A stretch of 64,000 bases of DNA, from NCBI GenBank assembly GCA_022376515.1, contig WTXI01000012.1:434001-498000 (forward strand), read 5' to 3'. The stretch is from Lactifluus volemus (lineage: Eukaryota > Basidiomycota > Agaricomycetes > Russulales > Russulaceae). Position numbers and translations under genes: made by a program. The notes under the pieces are model-generated. The model worked only from the letters and a program-made list of their open reading frames with translations, made no database searches and had not been told where the DNA came from. Positions 32,292 to 41,535 of the stretch are shown piece after piece; within the stretch, counting starts at the first letter, position 1; every line of letters starts with the position of its first letter.

Positions 32292-34174
32292 TTAATGATC
32301 GTCGCCATAACCTCTCGCAATACCAATCCGCCCCTGCTGAAGGAGGCTAGGGGGATCGAGTCCTGCACGCGTTTCGAGGCCGCGGAACGTACGTGATTGT
32401 AGGAATTCGCCTTTAAGAGAGAGCATCAATCTAGTGAATCGTGTGGGGAAGGAGGGTTTAACACATTACCAGCTGCGCTATCCTTGAGTACCGCGACGGT
32501 GCCGTCCTGGTCTCGGAGCATAAGGGCCGACGAAGATGACGATATCGGCGCGGGAGTCGAATTATCCTCTGCAAGATAGTCCTTCAGGTAAAATCGAGAA
32601 TGGGGCGCGTGAGAGCCGCTCACCTCCGTAGCGCTTGGGATGTCTGTATTTTCCAGTTGCAAGTGAGAAGACGGGTCTCTCAGAATCGTCTTCGTCTTCA
32701 TCGGAGACTTCGTCGGATGACGGCTTGGGAGGCCCACGTGTAAGGACTTCGTCGAAATCTAGCACGTACTCGCCCGTCCACGTCGGGGCGGGCTGTAACG
32801 CGAGTTGGAGCTCGAACGGCGTGACAATAGGCCGTAAAAATTCCTGGTTTTTACCATACGAAGTTGGTCAATGCCCACGAAAACATGGAAGAACGTGAGT
32901 GTGAAATGAAAGCATACCTTGGCATTGACGAGTGAGTTTTCGGGACACGCGACGAGAACGAAGCATTCAATTTCGGGAAAGTTGGCAAGTTTGGCGGGAT
33001 TGAGCTTTCCGACGCTGATCGTGTACGCCTTTTTATGGGCGGCAGCTAAAGTTTGGCGGAGGTGGGCGATGAGTGGAAGGTAAGACGCTGAGTTCCGCCG
33101 GTCATCAACAAGACGATGGGTGAGTGGGAAGGGAGAGTAGCGGCGAACCGACTCCGAGGGTGCCGACCAGAATACCAAACACATCGGCATCTCGAGCCTT
33201 TTGGACGATCGCGTAGCGCCTCATTAAGAGTTTATTCGTCTGTGCGGATTGAAGCGTGGCCTCGCGTGTCACGGGGTCGTATCCATAGACCTGAAAGGTG
33301 TAAGAAAGGCAGGTAGGCTCCAGGAGAGCGAAGACGACGGCATACGGGGGTGGACGGATTCGTCATGAGGAGGTTTGTCAGGCCGAGGCTTGTTGACCCG
33401 ACATAAAGAATAGGTGTCACATCCCCAGAGGAACTCAAACGAAGGTTGTCATGTTCCGTAGCAGTAGAGGCGATCGATGGACTGAGCCTTCGTGGGATAG
33501 CTTCGTATGAGACAGAGACATCGTGTTTTACAAAGAGGTCTTGCAAGGCCGACACTAGACTTTCTACAAAGGGGTCAATATGTCGCATGAGTCGAAGCTG
33601 TTTCAGATGCACCTGCCGCATGCGTGTAGGCCACATCGTGCCTGAGCACCACAGATTTGGCAGAGATTCCCGACGTTGTGTAAGATTTCAGGAGCTCCTG
33701 TGCCGCATTGGCTACATCTATAGGGGCTTTCCCAAAGACATAGATGACTGGGAGGCGATAGTTCCTAGAGGATTATACGTATGTCACTTTGCAGTATAGG
33801 GTTAGAAAAGTCTTACTTGCTCATGCAAGCGTGGCCATAATGTATGACGGCATCGGCGTCAACGTGCTGCGCGGACACTTCATCGACACAACAGCTATCG
33901 AAGGAATCACCAATTAGATGGTTAGGTGTGAGGAAATAGAAAGCTTGCCTGCCGTAGGACGTATCGGCGAGCACATAGAGTTCCCTGTCTGCGCCAATCG
34001 CCCGCTTAAGTCCATGGTAGATTGTGACCGAGTCGCATAGAAGCTCATCTGGAAATTGGAGAGCAATCTACAGAGTTTATTACAGTGACAGTTGAGCAAT
34101 GAAGAAAGCTCGCTCACTCGCTTGTAATTATTAGATATGATTTGATTGGCAGTCCAATCTAGTTCATGTTCCAT
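32292..34174 (-). CDS. DPH2: Diphthamide biosynthesis protein 2
   Basis: Ten exons: complement(34118-34174, 33949-34067, 33817-33894, 33613-33764, 33346-33563, 33149-33290, 32918-33087, 32624-32843, 32470-32568, 32292-32410), 457 aa. Dph2 is the partner of Dph1 in the cytosolic 4Fe-4S enzyme that starts diphthamide synthesis on EF2. Visible blocks: [10 protein letters not shown], the Cys-containing [75 protein letters not shown], and the C-terminal [13 protein letters not shown] plus [13 protein letters not shown]. Intron 2 (complement 33895-33948) is GC-AG (AG|GCAAGC); the others are GT-AG. 34174 is the first ATG in frame. Slightly short of the usual ~500 aa; an upstream exon is possible. 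Confidence 0.9.
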
Positions 34175-34250
34175 GGCTAAGGGTGGTACAAGGTCATGAT
34201 AAACACGTGGTGCCAAGATGGCTTATGATATATTCTCACGGACCAACTGA
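34175..34250. promoter_or_regulatory. Shared promoter of DPH2 and TOM70
   Basis: Only 76 bases separate the DPH2 ATG from the first in-frame TOM70 ATG (118 if TOM70 starts at 34293). A GATATATTC stretch near 34227 is the only TATA-like motif. The genes are divergent, so regulation is likely shared. Confidence 0.55.
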
Positions 34251-34292
34251 ATGCCGGCGGCTCTTGCACCGTCCTTCGGACAACTTTTGCCC

Positions 34293-36626
34293 ATGTCGTC
34301 TGACGATTCCTTCGTCGACCGCGTCTCGTCTTTCGTCTCTGACAATAGGCGTGGTATCGTTATTGGTGTTGCCGCCGCTGCCGTCGCTGTTGGTGGTGTC
34401 GCATACTATGTCGCGTCATCACGCGGCTTAGGTGGGCCTGCTGACGAGGAGAGCCTCATGTCCGGGAAAAAGAAGGACAAGAGAAAGAAGAAACACAAAA
34501 AGTCTGTAAAGGACAAGGATGGCCCCATCCTGGAGGAGAGGAAACCCAAAGTAGACGAGGAGTCGGATGACGGTTGGGCACTTTACCCTTGCTACTCGCT
34601 CGCTGTTTGCTCACTTGTCTTGGCAAACTAGCTCCGCCCCTGACGGAGGAACAGATTCAGGGTCTTTCTATAGAGGTAATCATGCTACCTTCCTAGTTCT
34701 CCCTGTGCTCATTCAAGGATAGGAGCGCAAGTCGCTCGCAGCTTCTCTGAAACAAAAGGGCAACGACACGTACCAGGCCCGAAATTTCGCCCAAGCTGCT
34801 GAATTTTACACGCGCGCCATCACCGTGTCGCCTCAACCGGAACCCGTGTTCTACAGCAATCGTGCCGCGTGCTATGTGAGCATGGAACCGCCACAGCACG
34901 AAAAAGTAGTGGAGGACTGCAACGAGGCGCTCAAGCTTGACTCACGCTACGTCAAAGCGCTCAATAGAAGAGGCACTGCGCTTGAAGCCCTAGGGCGCTT
35001 GGAGGATGCTCTGAGGGGTGCGTGCTTCACAAACAAACAATAAAAATGAGGCGCACATTTATCAGGTCATTGACACTCGGCCTAGATTTCACTGCTACCA
35101 CGATTCTAGGCAAGTTCCAAAACGACGCCGCGGGCCGCTCTGTAGAACGCGTTTTGGAAAAGCTATCCAAAAAAAAGGCAGCCGAGATTCTGTCTGTGAG
35201 TTCATCGACGTATATGCGGAGGCGATCGCGGTTCTAACGCATTTTATAAGAACCGCGAACGCCGTCTACCTTCCCACACCTTTGTCTCTGCCTATTTCTC
35301 GGCCTTCCGACCACGTATGTCTCTCCCCCTTTCCCGTCGCCTTTCCTGTAGCTTTCTAACGACGCTGCAGGTCCGCTCCCCGTCCTTCCGGAAAGTCCAT
35401 CCACCGGTGACAACACCCTTATCTTAGCCCTCGAAGCACTCGGTGCATCGGACTATGCCCATTCGTTCAGCTTTGTCAACGAAGCCATTGAACAGGGTAT
35501 ATCATGGGAACATGGAAGGGCGGAAGCGCTCAATCTTCGAGGCACTTTCAAGTCTGTCTTCCTTACTGCCCACATAGTATCAGAGCTAAATACCTGTTAC
35601 AGATTTTTAATCGGGGACACTGATGGTGCCAAAGTTGACCTCGAAGAATCTGTGCAGCTGCAACCCTCTTTAACTCAAAGCTGGGTCAAGATTGCTAGCG
35701 TATATATGGAGCAAGGCAACGCGGCCAAGACATTCGAAGCTTTCGAGGAGGCAATCAAATACAACCCTTCTGATCCTGATATCTATTATCATCGAGGGCA
35801 AGGTAATTCCCAAACAATTGACACTGTCCTCGTGTTCATCCCGTTATAGTGCTCTTCATCATGAACGAGTTTGAAAAAGCCGCGGAAAACTACACCGAGT
35901 CAAGCAAATTGGACGATATGTTTGTGTTCTCACATATTCAATTGGCGGTCGCCCAGTACAAGTCGGGTGACATTGGGAAGAGCATGGCGACGTTCAGACG
36001 GACGCTGAAAGCGTTCCCAGACCGGAGCGAGCCGCAGAACTACTAGTGAGCACCTTGAAGGCACGCATGGTAGGGGTGTGAATGACGTCATATCATTTAG
36101 CGGCGAGTTACTTCTGGACCAGCAACTGTTCCAGGATGCTGTAGAGAAGTTTGATCGTGCGATAGAGCTAGAACGGTTAAAGTGCTTTCAAAACATGATG
36201 GCATGTTATCTGTATTGATCATTCAATGTATAGGAACCCCCCGAACGTGCTTCCCCTTGTTAACAAGGGCTTGGCTCTGTTCCAATGGAAGCAAGATATC
36301 GAGGCTGCGGAGAGATGTTGCAATGAGGCACTGGGTTCTGATCCTGAATGTGAAGCGGCAGTTGCGACTTTGGCACAACTGAGCTTGCAGCAGGGCAAAA
36401 TCGACGTCGCCGTACGCATGTTCGAACGTCATACTGAGCTGGCAAGGAACGAACCCGAGCTGGTCAACGCGCTGACGTATCAATACGTAAGCTTAGGACT
36501 TTTGATTCTCACATGGCGAGGGTATTGACGTTCGGTATTTAGGCATCCTACGCGCAACTTCACTTTATTGAGCAGTACCCCGACTTGGCGAGCCAACTGA
36601 GACAAATGGCTCGATCTTTGGTATAA
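34293..36626 (+). CDS. TOM70: Mitochondrial import receptor TOM70
   Basis: Eleven exons: 34293-34572, 34632-34675, 34723-35017, 35086-35195, 35251-35314, 35371-35551, 35603-35802, 35850-36045, 36101-36175, 36234-36486, 36543-36626; 593 aa. Tom70 is an outer-membrane receptor that binds precursor proteins and Hsp70/Hsp90. One N-terminal membrane span ([20 protein letters not shown]) is followed by a Lys-rich linker. The TPR clamp follows ([63 protein letters not shown] repeats), then RPRPLP and C-terminal TPRs ([33 protein letters not shown]). All splice junctions keep frame. An upstream in-frame ATG at 34251 would add 14 residues. Typical length for fungal Tom70. Confidence 0.93.
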
Positions 36627-37437
36627 GGGGACCTCATGGCTGGGATGGAGGATGTGAACGAGGAAATCACGTGTGGGTAGCGTGTCCACCGGTGGGTTGC
36701 TTTCGAAGTCGCTTTTCACTTTGCACGTTGCACGCATCTTTTTATCTACCAGCTGCTTTTTAATGCTACGTCATACCAATACTCTACAGCTAAATTTGGT
36801 TCCAAGGTCCGAAAGTATTTGAAATTCGGGTTGAAACGTGGGGGTCGGTGAGCGATAAGTAGACGTCATAGTCATCCGGCTAGACAGGATCTTCCATCTC
36901 TTATGCCTCGTTGCAAAGCTATCGTGTTATCCGAAGGGATCTTTTTGGGTCAGGTCGATGCAACGAGGCGTTCCCAACTCACCGAATGGGCTCACACGAA
37001 AACTATGATGTCGTTTTGAGGCAAAGGGCAGGCCGCGACCTATGACGTTTTGGAAATCCTTTATGAAGAGGCGAGATACCAGAGACATCCAGATTGCGCC
37101 CCCCCCTGGACTCTTTTGAATTTGAGAGAGAGGACTCTCCCACACACACAGCTCCACTCTTCATCTCCACCTTCTCGCATAACCACCCCCGCATTACCAT
37201 CCCGTTTTTTTTTCCATCAGACCCATTCTATATAAGATTCCCCATATATCAAGGTTAATTTTTCTCCCCGTTTGGACCACTCCCCGTTCCGGTCCCGTTC
37301 GCGGCTCCGCTAAACTCATTTTTTCACGTTTCTAGCTCCTTCCGCCCCCGCTCTTGATCCACTCCTCCATATTCCGGTGCCACACCTCACCTTGGGAAAA
37401 CAAGAGATTATTAGAGTTCATTCACCATTAAAAAAAA
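36627..37437. other. Intergenic, promoter region of the 168-aa gene
   Basis: No ORF of note. The last 250 bases are CT-rich with a TATATAAG box (37229-37236), a layout common upstream of highly expressed fungal genes. Confidence 0.5.
37229..37236 (+). promoter_or_regulatory. TATA box
   Basis: TATATAAG about 200 bases upstream of the ATG at 37438, within a pyrimidine-rich stretch; implies a 5' leader of about 170 nt. Confidence 0.55.
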
Positions 37438-37944
37438 ATGTCAATTTACCCATCGCAATTTTATGAACCGCACAATGGCGTGCAACCGGGTATGAAGCCG
37501 CCGTCGAGTTTGCCCACGGGTTCGTTCCCCGAGCCGGAAGGCTCTCGGGTGGTTCACATCGTCGTATCTGGCTACCCAGCACCGACGCGACCGTTACCTC
37601 GCGAGCGAAGTTGGGCGCTCTGTTGGTCACCCTCGAACGGAGTGGTGCGTATACTGGGTACCGTGCGAGCGACGCCGGATCGAGAGGGCAGTTACGTGTA
37701 TTGGGGACCGATCACGCAGACGTACGATTTTTCGAGAGACTGTCGGTTGGTGCCCGTGGCGAGCATGGGGAGAGGGAAGAGAGCGGCTTTGGAACGGATC
37801 GCGAGTTCGGTCGGGGTCATGAGGCCGAACGGATGGTGGAATGGACAGAATTGGGTCGTGGAGGTGCTCAAGATGGCCGTCGAGCAGGATTTGATCAGTC
37901 CCGATGAACGCGACAATGCGATCTATACCGCTGCGGAACCATGA
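37438..37944 (+). CDS. Unrecognised 168-aa intronless protein
   Basis: Complete frame with a strong promoter layout and an AAAAAAAATG start context. The protein is soluble and has no signal peptide. It shows an N-terminal Pro-rich segment (YPSQFYEPHNGV), then VVHIVVSGYPAPTRPLPRER, WALCWSPSNGVVRILGTV, YVYWGPITQTYDF, and a helical C-terminus with RPNGWWNGQNWVVEVLKMAV. The alternation of blocks and lack of low complexity look like a real, folded small protein. I do not recognise the family and assign no function. Confidence 0.7.
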   Translation: MSIYPSQFYEPHNGVQPGMKPPSSLPTGSFPEPEGSRVVHIVVSGYPAPTRPLPRERSWALCWSPSNGVVRILGTVRATPDREGSYVYWGPITQTYDFSRDCRLVPVASMGRGKRAALERIASSVGVMRPNGWWNGQNWVVEVLKMAVEQDLISPDERDNAIYTAAEP

Positions 37945-38551
37945 TTTTGTACTTTCACTATATTTGCCTTTTTCTTTCCTTCCTTCCTCCCTTCGTCCTC
38001 GACCTCCTCCGGCTTTCTTGGTCTTTCATGTTCTTGTTCATCCATGGTCATCATTTTTCACTGCATTGGGCGCATATATAGGCCTTCAAACTGGCAGTTT
38101 TGTTGTTGTATGCGCGGTTGTTTTACTCTCTGTCAAGGATATGATCAGTTCTAGACTGTTTCGGCCGCGTGCCCATGTCAAGTGAATATGAACGGAGAAC
38201 GGTCAACGCCACCAAGCACCAAGCCATGGTTTCAGGGTCAAAAGAGTATTAACGCTTACGCAAGTTGGACGCAAACTCAGAGATCCACGTCCATGGGTAG
38301 GCGGTGGATCGTACACGGAAGCAAACCAAATCTGCACAACGAAGAAGCAACCGGAATAAAGGGATCGATAGATCGATGGAAATCGAGAATTTGTCCCTCA
38401 CACCCCTTCCATTTCTATTCTCGTTGTGGCTGTTTGGCGTCGTACAGTACTCCTATCGTCTCAAGGAAAGATCATCGAAAAGAGGGGCACTCGGAAGTTT
38501 TCAGGGGGGGGGAAAGGGTATAAGTAAATAACAGAGTATGATAGAGTTTAT
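37945..38551. other. 3' flanks of convergent genes
   Basis: Lies between the 168-aa gene (plus) and the mini-TOM70 gene (minus), which converge. No supported gene; ORFs lack recognisable features. Confidence 0.5.
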
Positions 38552-39068
38552 TTATCGATTTCCCGCCGTCGACTCCTTGAGACCCTGCAATGCCACGGAC
38601 CTTCTCAAGATGGCCATGGCGTTGAGAGGATCCATGGCAATGGCGGCATCGCAATCCTTTACGACCTCGTCGTGTCGCGGCGGCAACATATTGGCATAAC
38701 ACCACGCACGATTCGTGTATAAACTCGACTCCATCGATCCGTCAGCGATAGCGGCAGCTATCGCTCGCGTGTACAACCCCGCAGCGACTTCGTAATCGTC
38801 TGATTGTACGGCGGCATCGGCTTGACGTCGGAGGTCCGCCACAGCGGTGGTTGCACCACCTTTACGTTCCTGTGATCGATTTTTCTTTTTTTTTTTTTGT
38901 GTGTGTGTGTGAGGAAGGAAAGGAAGGAAAGAAAGAAGTTTTACGTACGGTGGTGGAAGAGGAGGACTTGAAGTTTCGGCGTGATGCTATAACCGCAGCT
39001 GCCGTCAGGGCTACGGCGACAACTCCGACGGTGATGAAGAGCACGCGTCGGGTTTCGTGAGAGACCAT
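38552..39068 (-). CDS. Miniature TOM70-like TPR protein
   Basis: Two exons, complement(38949-39068, 38552-38869), with a 79-nt intron holding CA and A runs; 145 aa. Residues 8-30 form a membrane span (VLFITVGVVAVALTAAAVIA) followed by basic and Ser-rich residues, as at the N-terminus of TOM70. The rest is about two TPR units: LRRQADAAVQSDDYEVAAGL and YTNRAWCYANMLPPRHDEVV, then KDCDAAIAMDPLNAMAILRR. This parallels TOM70 [20 protein letters not shown] and [19 protein letters not shown]. The C-terminal three-quarters of TOM70 are missing. Either a truncated paralogue or an unrelated tail-like TPR protein of the mitochondrial surface; the role is inference. Confidence 0.75.
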
Positions 39069-39597
39069 AACTTTTGACGTGTGCTTGTTGTAAGATAGAG
39101 AGGGAGAGAGGTTCTTCTATGTTCTAGGCTTAGGCTAAACCGTAGCAACCCACGCGGCTTCCTGCGCTGCGCACCCCCCTCCATCTTTAAGCGCCCAAAA
39201 AGAAACACGCGTTTTGACACGTAATCAAGCGTGCAGGGGGTGAAATTCACAAAGCACGTTTCGGAAAACACAAAACGGGGCTCCCGCATGCAGAGGTTGA
39301 TTTTCAGATACCAGTATAATTGGGTGTTGTATATATGCCAGTATACTTAGTAGGCCTTCCTGCCTCCTCCTCCTACTCAAGCATTATACAGTTTCAAGGT
39401 AACTTGAGATAAGATACGGAAGCACGCCTGGGGTTATAGGCCAACTTAGAGAGTTGAGCGCGTCAATACCGAGTTGCGGCATTGTGATGCGATGCCGCAG
39501 CGGAAGCCCGTTGGCATAACACACTTTATAGATTTGATTCTATCCACCTCATTCAAGTTTGAGCGTTGAGCCTGGGGCCAGCACTAGCAAAAAAACA
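39069..39597. repeat. Duplicated flank, partner at 54810-55200
   Basis: From about 39255 to 39600 this matches 54810-55200 closely (GCATTATACAGTTTCAAGG, GTCAATACCGAGTTGCGGC, ACACTTTATAGATTTGATTC), including the 3' side of the membrane-protein gene. A shorter match is at 56430-56560. Evidence of segmental duplication. Confidence 0.75.
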
Positions 39598-40134
39598 TCA
39601 GGCTCGGTGTTGACCGCCCGCTATCGCTTGCGCCGAGTACAACTCTTTCCGCGTGCTCATGGTCGCCTGCTGCTTGCGCGGCACCATTGACGGGTCGGAG
39701 GTGGTCCATCTCATGACAGATTTTGTGCTGCTGCTCCTCCCATCTTGCTCAATCTGTTCACACATTACATAAAATATCCAACGGGGGGGGGGGTGAAAGG
39801 AAATACGTATGGTGGCAAAGGGAGGTAGTAGTAATGGTGGCATCCGAGTCGGAGGTAGCTGATTCCTCGGGCGGTCTCGTGATGATGCGGCGGTGATGAC
39901 CACACTAGTCATGACCATTCCTGCGATGGTGATGGCCACACCAGTCATGAGCGATCCGGTGATGGCGGTGGCGATGACCACGGAGGTCAAGATGACCCCA
40001 GCGATTACGGTGATGATTGCGGTGTATATGAAGGCCACTATGGCCATGATCACCGTGATCATCATGGCCGCAATGGATGTCAAGATGAAGAAGGCGGCCC
40101 CGACAGCGATAAAGAGCAATCCGAGAACAGCCAT
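39598..40134 (-). CDS. Small multi-pass membrane protein, copy 1 (splice donor lost)
   Basis: 178-aa frame. The N-terminal ~80 residues form two to three hydrophobic segments rich in Ala/Val/Ile/Thr (LLFIAVGAAFFILTSIAAMM, MVMTSVVITAA), then a Pro-rich loop and a charged tail ending AIAGGQHRA. The paralogue at 56552-57092 has an intron after PPFAT. Here the matching donor reads AT instead of GT (39809-39810), while the acceptor GAACAG is kept. The former intron (complement 39754-39810, 57 nt, including an 11-C run) is a multiple of three with no stop, so the frame stays open through it. Family not recognised. Confidence 0.6.
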   Translation of the reverse strand: MAVLGLLFIAVGAAFFILTSIAAMMITVIMAIVAFIYTAIITVIAGVILTSVVIATAITGSLMTGVAITIAGMVMTSVVITAASSRDRPRNQLPPTRMPPLLLPPFATIRISFHPPPRWIFYVMCEQIEQDGRSSSTKSVMRWTTSDPSMVPRKQQATMSTRKELYSAQAIAGGQHRA

Positions 40135-40273
40135 ACAAGAGAGGGAGGAGAGAGGCCCTTGACTATATGATATGGCTCCAGTGTAGGCTTTAGCCAGGAG
40201 AATTCCATATGGAAAATCACCGCTGGTTGGGTATCACCATAATCAAGCACTACACATGATGTATATAGAGTCA

Positions 40274-40406
40274 TTATTTACAAAGAACCCAACCCCACAC
40301 CTTGAGCAGAGTATCTGACACCATGACCAAAATATTATAGGTGGCTCCCCATGCTGTTAATACCAGGGTGACAAGGTCTTGCCAGCAGATTAAAAGGGCA
40401 GCCAGG
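40274..40406 (-). pseudogene. Severed 3' exon of a membrane-protein gene
   Basis: Read on the minus strand from the retrotransposon target site, the frame gives LAALLICWQDLVTLVLTAWG and ends LLKVWGWVLCK then TAA. It continues in phase the exon at 51139-51277 once the chromovirus and one GATCC copy are removed. It contains one more hydrophobic segment. Cut from its promoter by the 10.7-kb insertion. Confidence 0.85.
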
Positions 40407-40411
40407 GATCC

Positions 40412-41347
40412 TGTTACGGTTATGCGGGCCGCCCGGCCCATTTCTTACTGTTTTCCGTCTGATTTTCGACTTGTGTTGTGACCTAGGATCCCTTTCCTTG
40501 GCCAGCCCCTTCTGTTCCGCTTCTAGGGGCTGTGCATCGCCGTTTTGGACGTGTACTTGACTCAGGGATCATGACTCAAATCTTGAGTCAGCGTTCTTGA
40601 CTCAGATCTTGAGTCAGACGCACTGAGTCAGTTCTTGAGTCATCAGAACTGACTCAGGTCCTTAGTCAATAGTCTTGACTTCGCTACTGTACTGTGACCT
40701 TTGTAGGATAGTTGGCTGGCCCTCTGTACGCATAAATAGGGCCTTGTAGACGAGCTAAAGCCCCAGCTTCAGCTTCGTCTAGAATCGCAGTTCATTGTCT
40801 CCTGCTCACACTCGCATCGCATCTCCTCCTCTCTTCTTGTGAATCCCCTCTTCGTACCTTGATCCAGGTACTTCGCGCCACGATCAGACATCTGTGAATT
40901 TGTTCCATTTCCTTGTAACAAGTTCCCAGACGCCTGAACCCTAATACGAACGCGCTGTGAGAAGTAGTCTCACTTCTCACCTCGCGTCCGCGTCACAAAC
41001 CTTAGTTCAACCTCTCACGAGTGTCCTTGGAAGGCGAGACTCCCTTGCATCCCAATTACACTCGCGCCCGTGTTGCGGTTGAACCTACACATCGTCATTC
41101 ATCCATCTGCCACCGTCTATCCTCTTTAGGAACGGTAACTCCGACCATCGCGTGCGCCGGCCCGTACTAACCGCCTCACGCGATACGAACCCCGAGAGTT
41201 CGCACAGTCAAGTCTACTCCTCGTTGGACCTTGCCTGCGCGTTCTAGAATCGACTATTTGGTGTTGCTAGTCTTGTCCGACTCGCCGCAACAAATAGCCA
41301 ACCCGAACGAAGCTCACTTCGAGCCACGGTCCCTGCGAACCGTGACA
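40412..41347 (+). repeat. 5' LTR of the chromovirus
   Basis: 936 bp, TG...CA, with a bZIP-site cluster at 40558-40656 and a CATAAATAGG TATA-like box near 40730. Confidence 0.95.
40558..40656. promoter_or_regulatory. Cluster of eight TGASTCA sites in the 5' LTR
   Basis: TGACTCA or its complement TGAGTCA occurs eight times in 99 bases, with further one-off variants beside it (TTAGTCA, TTGACTT). This is the core site of Gcn4/AP-1-type bZIP activators. It lies 75-170 bases upstream of the TATA-like box, where an enhancer would sit. Regulation by amino-acid starvation or stress is inference. Confidence 0.75.
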
Positions 41348-41535
41348 TAAGCTGAAGCTCCTACCCCTCCACTTCTTCGTCATAAGAAGTGTACCCCGAA
41401 CGAACCAGACCGTTGCCCACTTTCTTTTCAGGCCGAGAAAGTGTGTGCCAGAGTGCACAGAAATTTTTCGTTCCTCTTGCTAGAGTGAACAACTTATAGG
41501 CTACTGAGACCGCTCCTCTTGCGAAGAGTGGGCGA

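Noticed and set aside
34175..34216. Extension of DPH2 upstream to position 34216
   Set aside because: The codon there is TTG, not ATG; the first ATG in frame is at 34174.
39893..40162. Met/Thr/Val-rich plus-strand ORF (and its counterpart at 56779-57099)
   Set aside because: Antisense of the small membrane-protein genes, whose minus-strand frame has the membrane segments and, in copy 2, a proper intron.
40792..40980. 62-aa ORF repeated at 50583-50771
   Set aside because: Lies inside both LTRs of the chromovirus; no independent support for coding.
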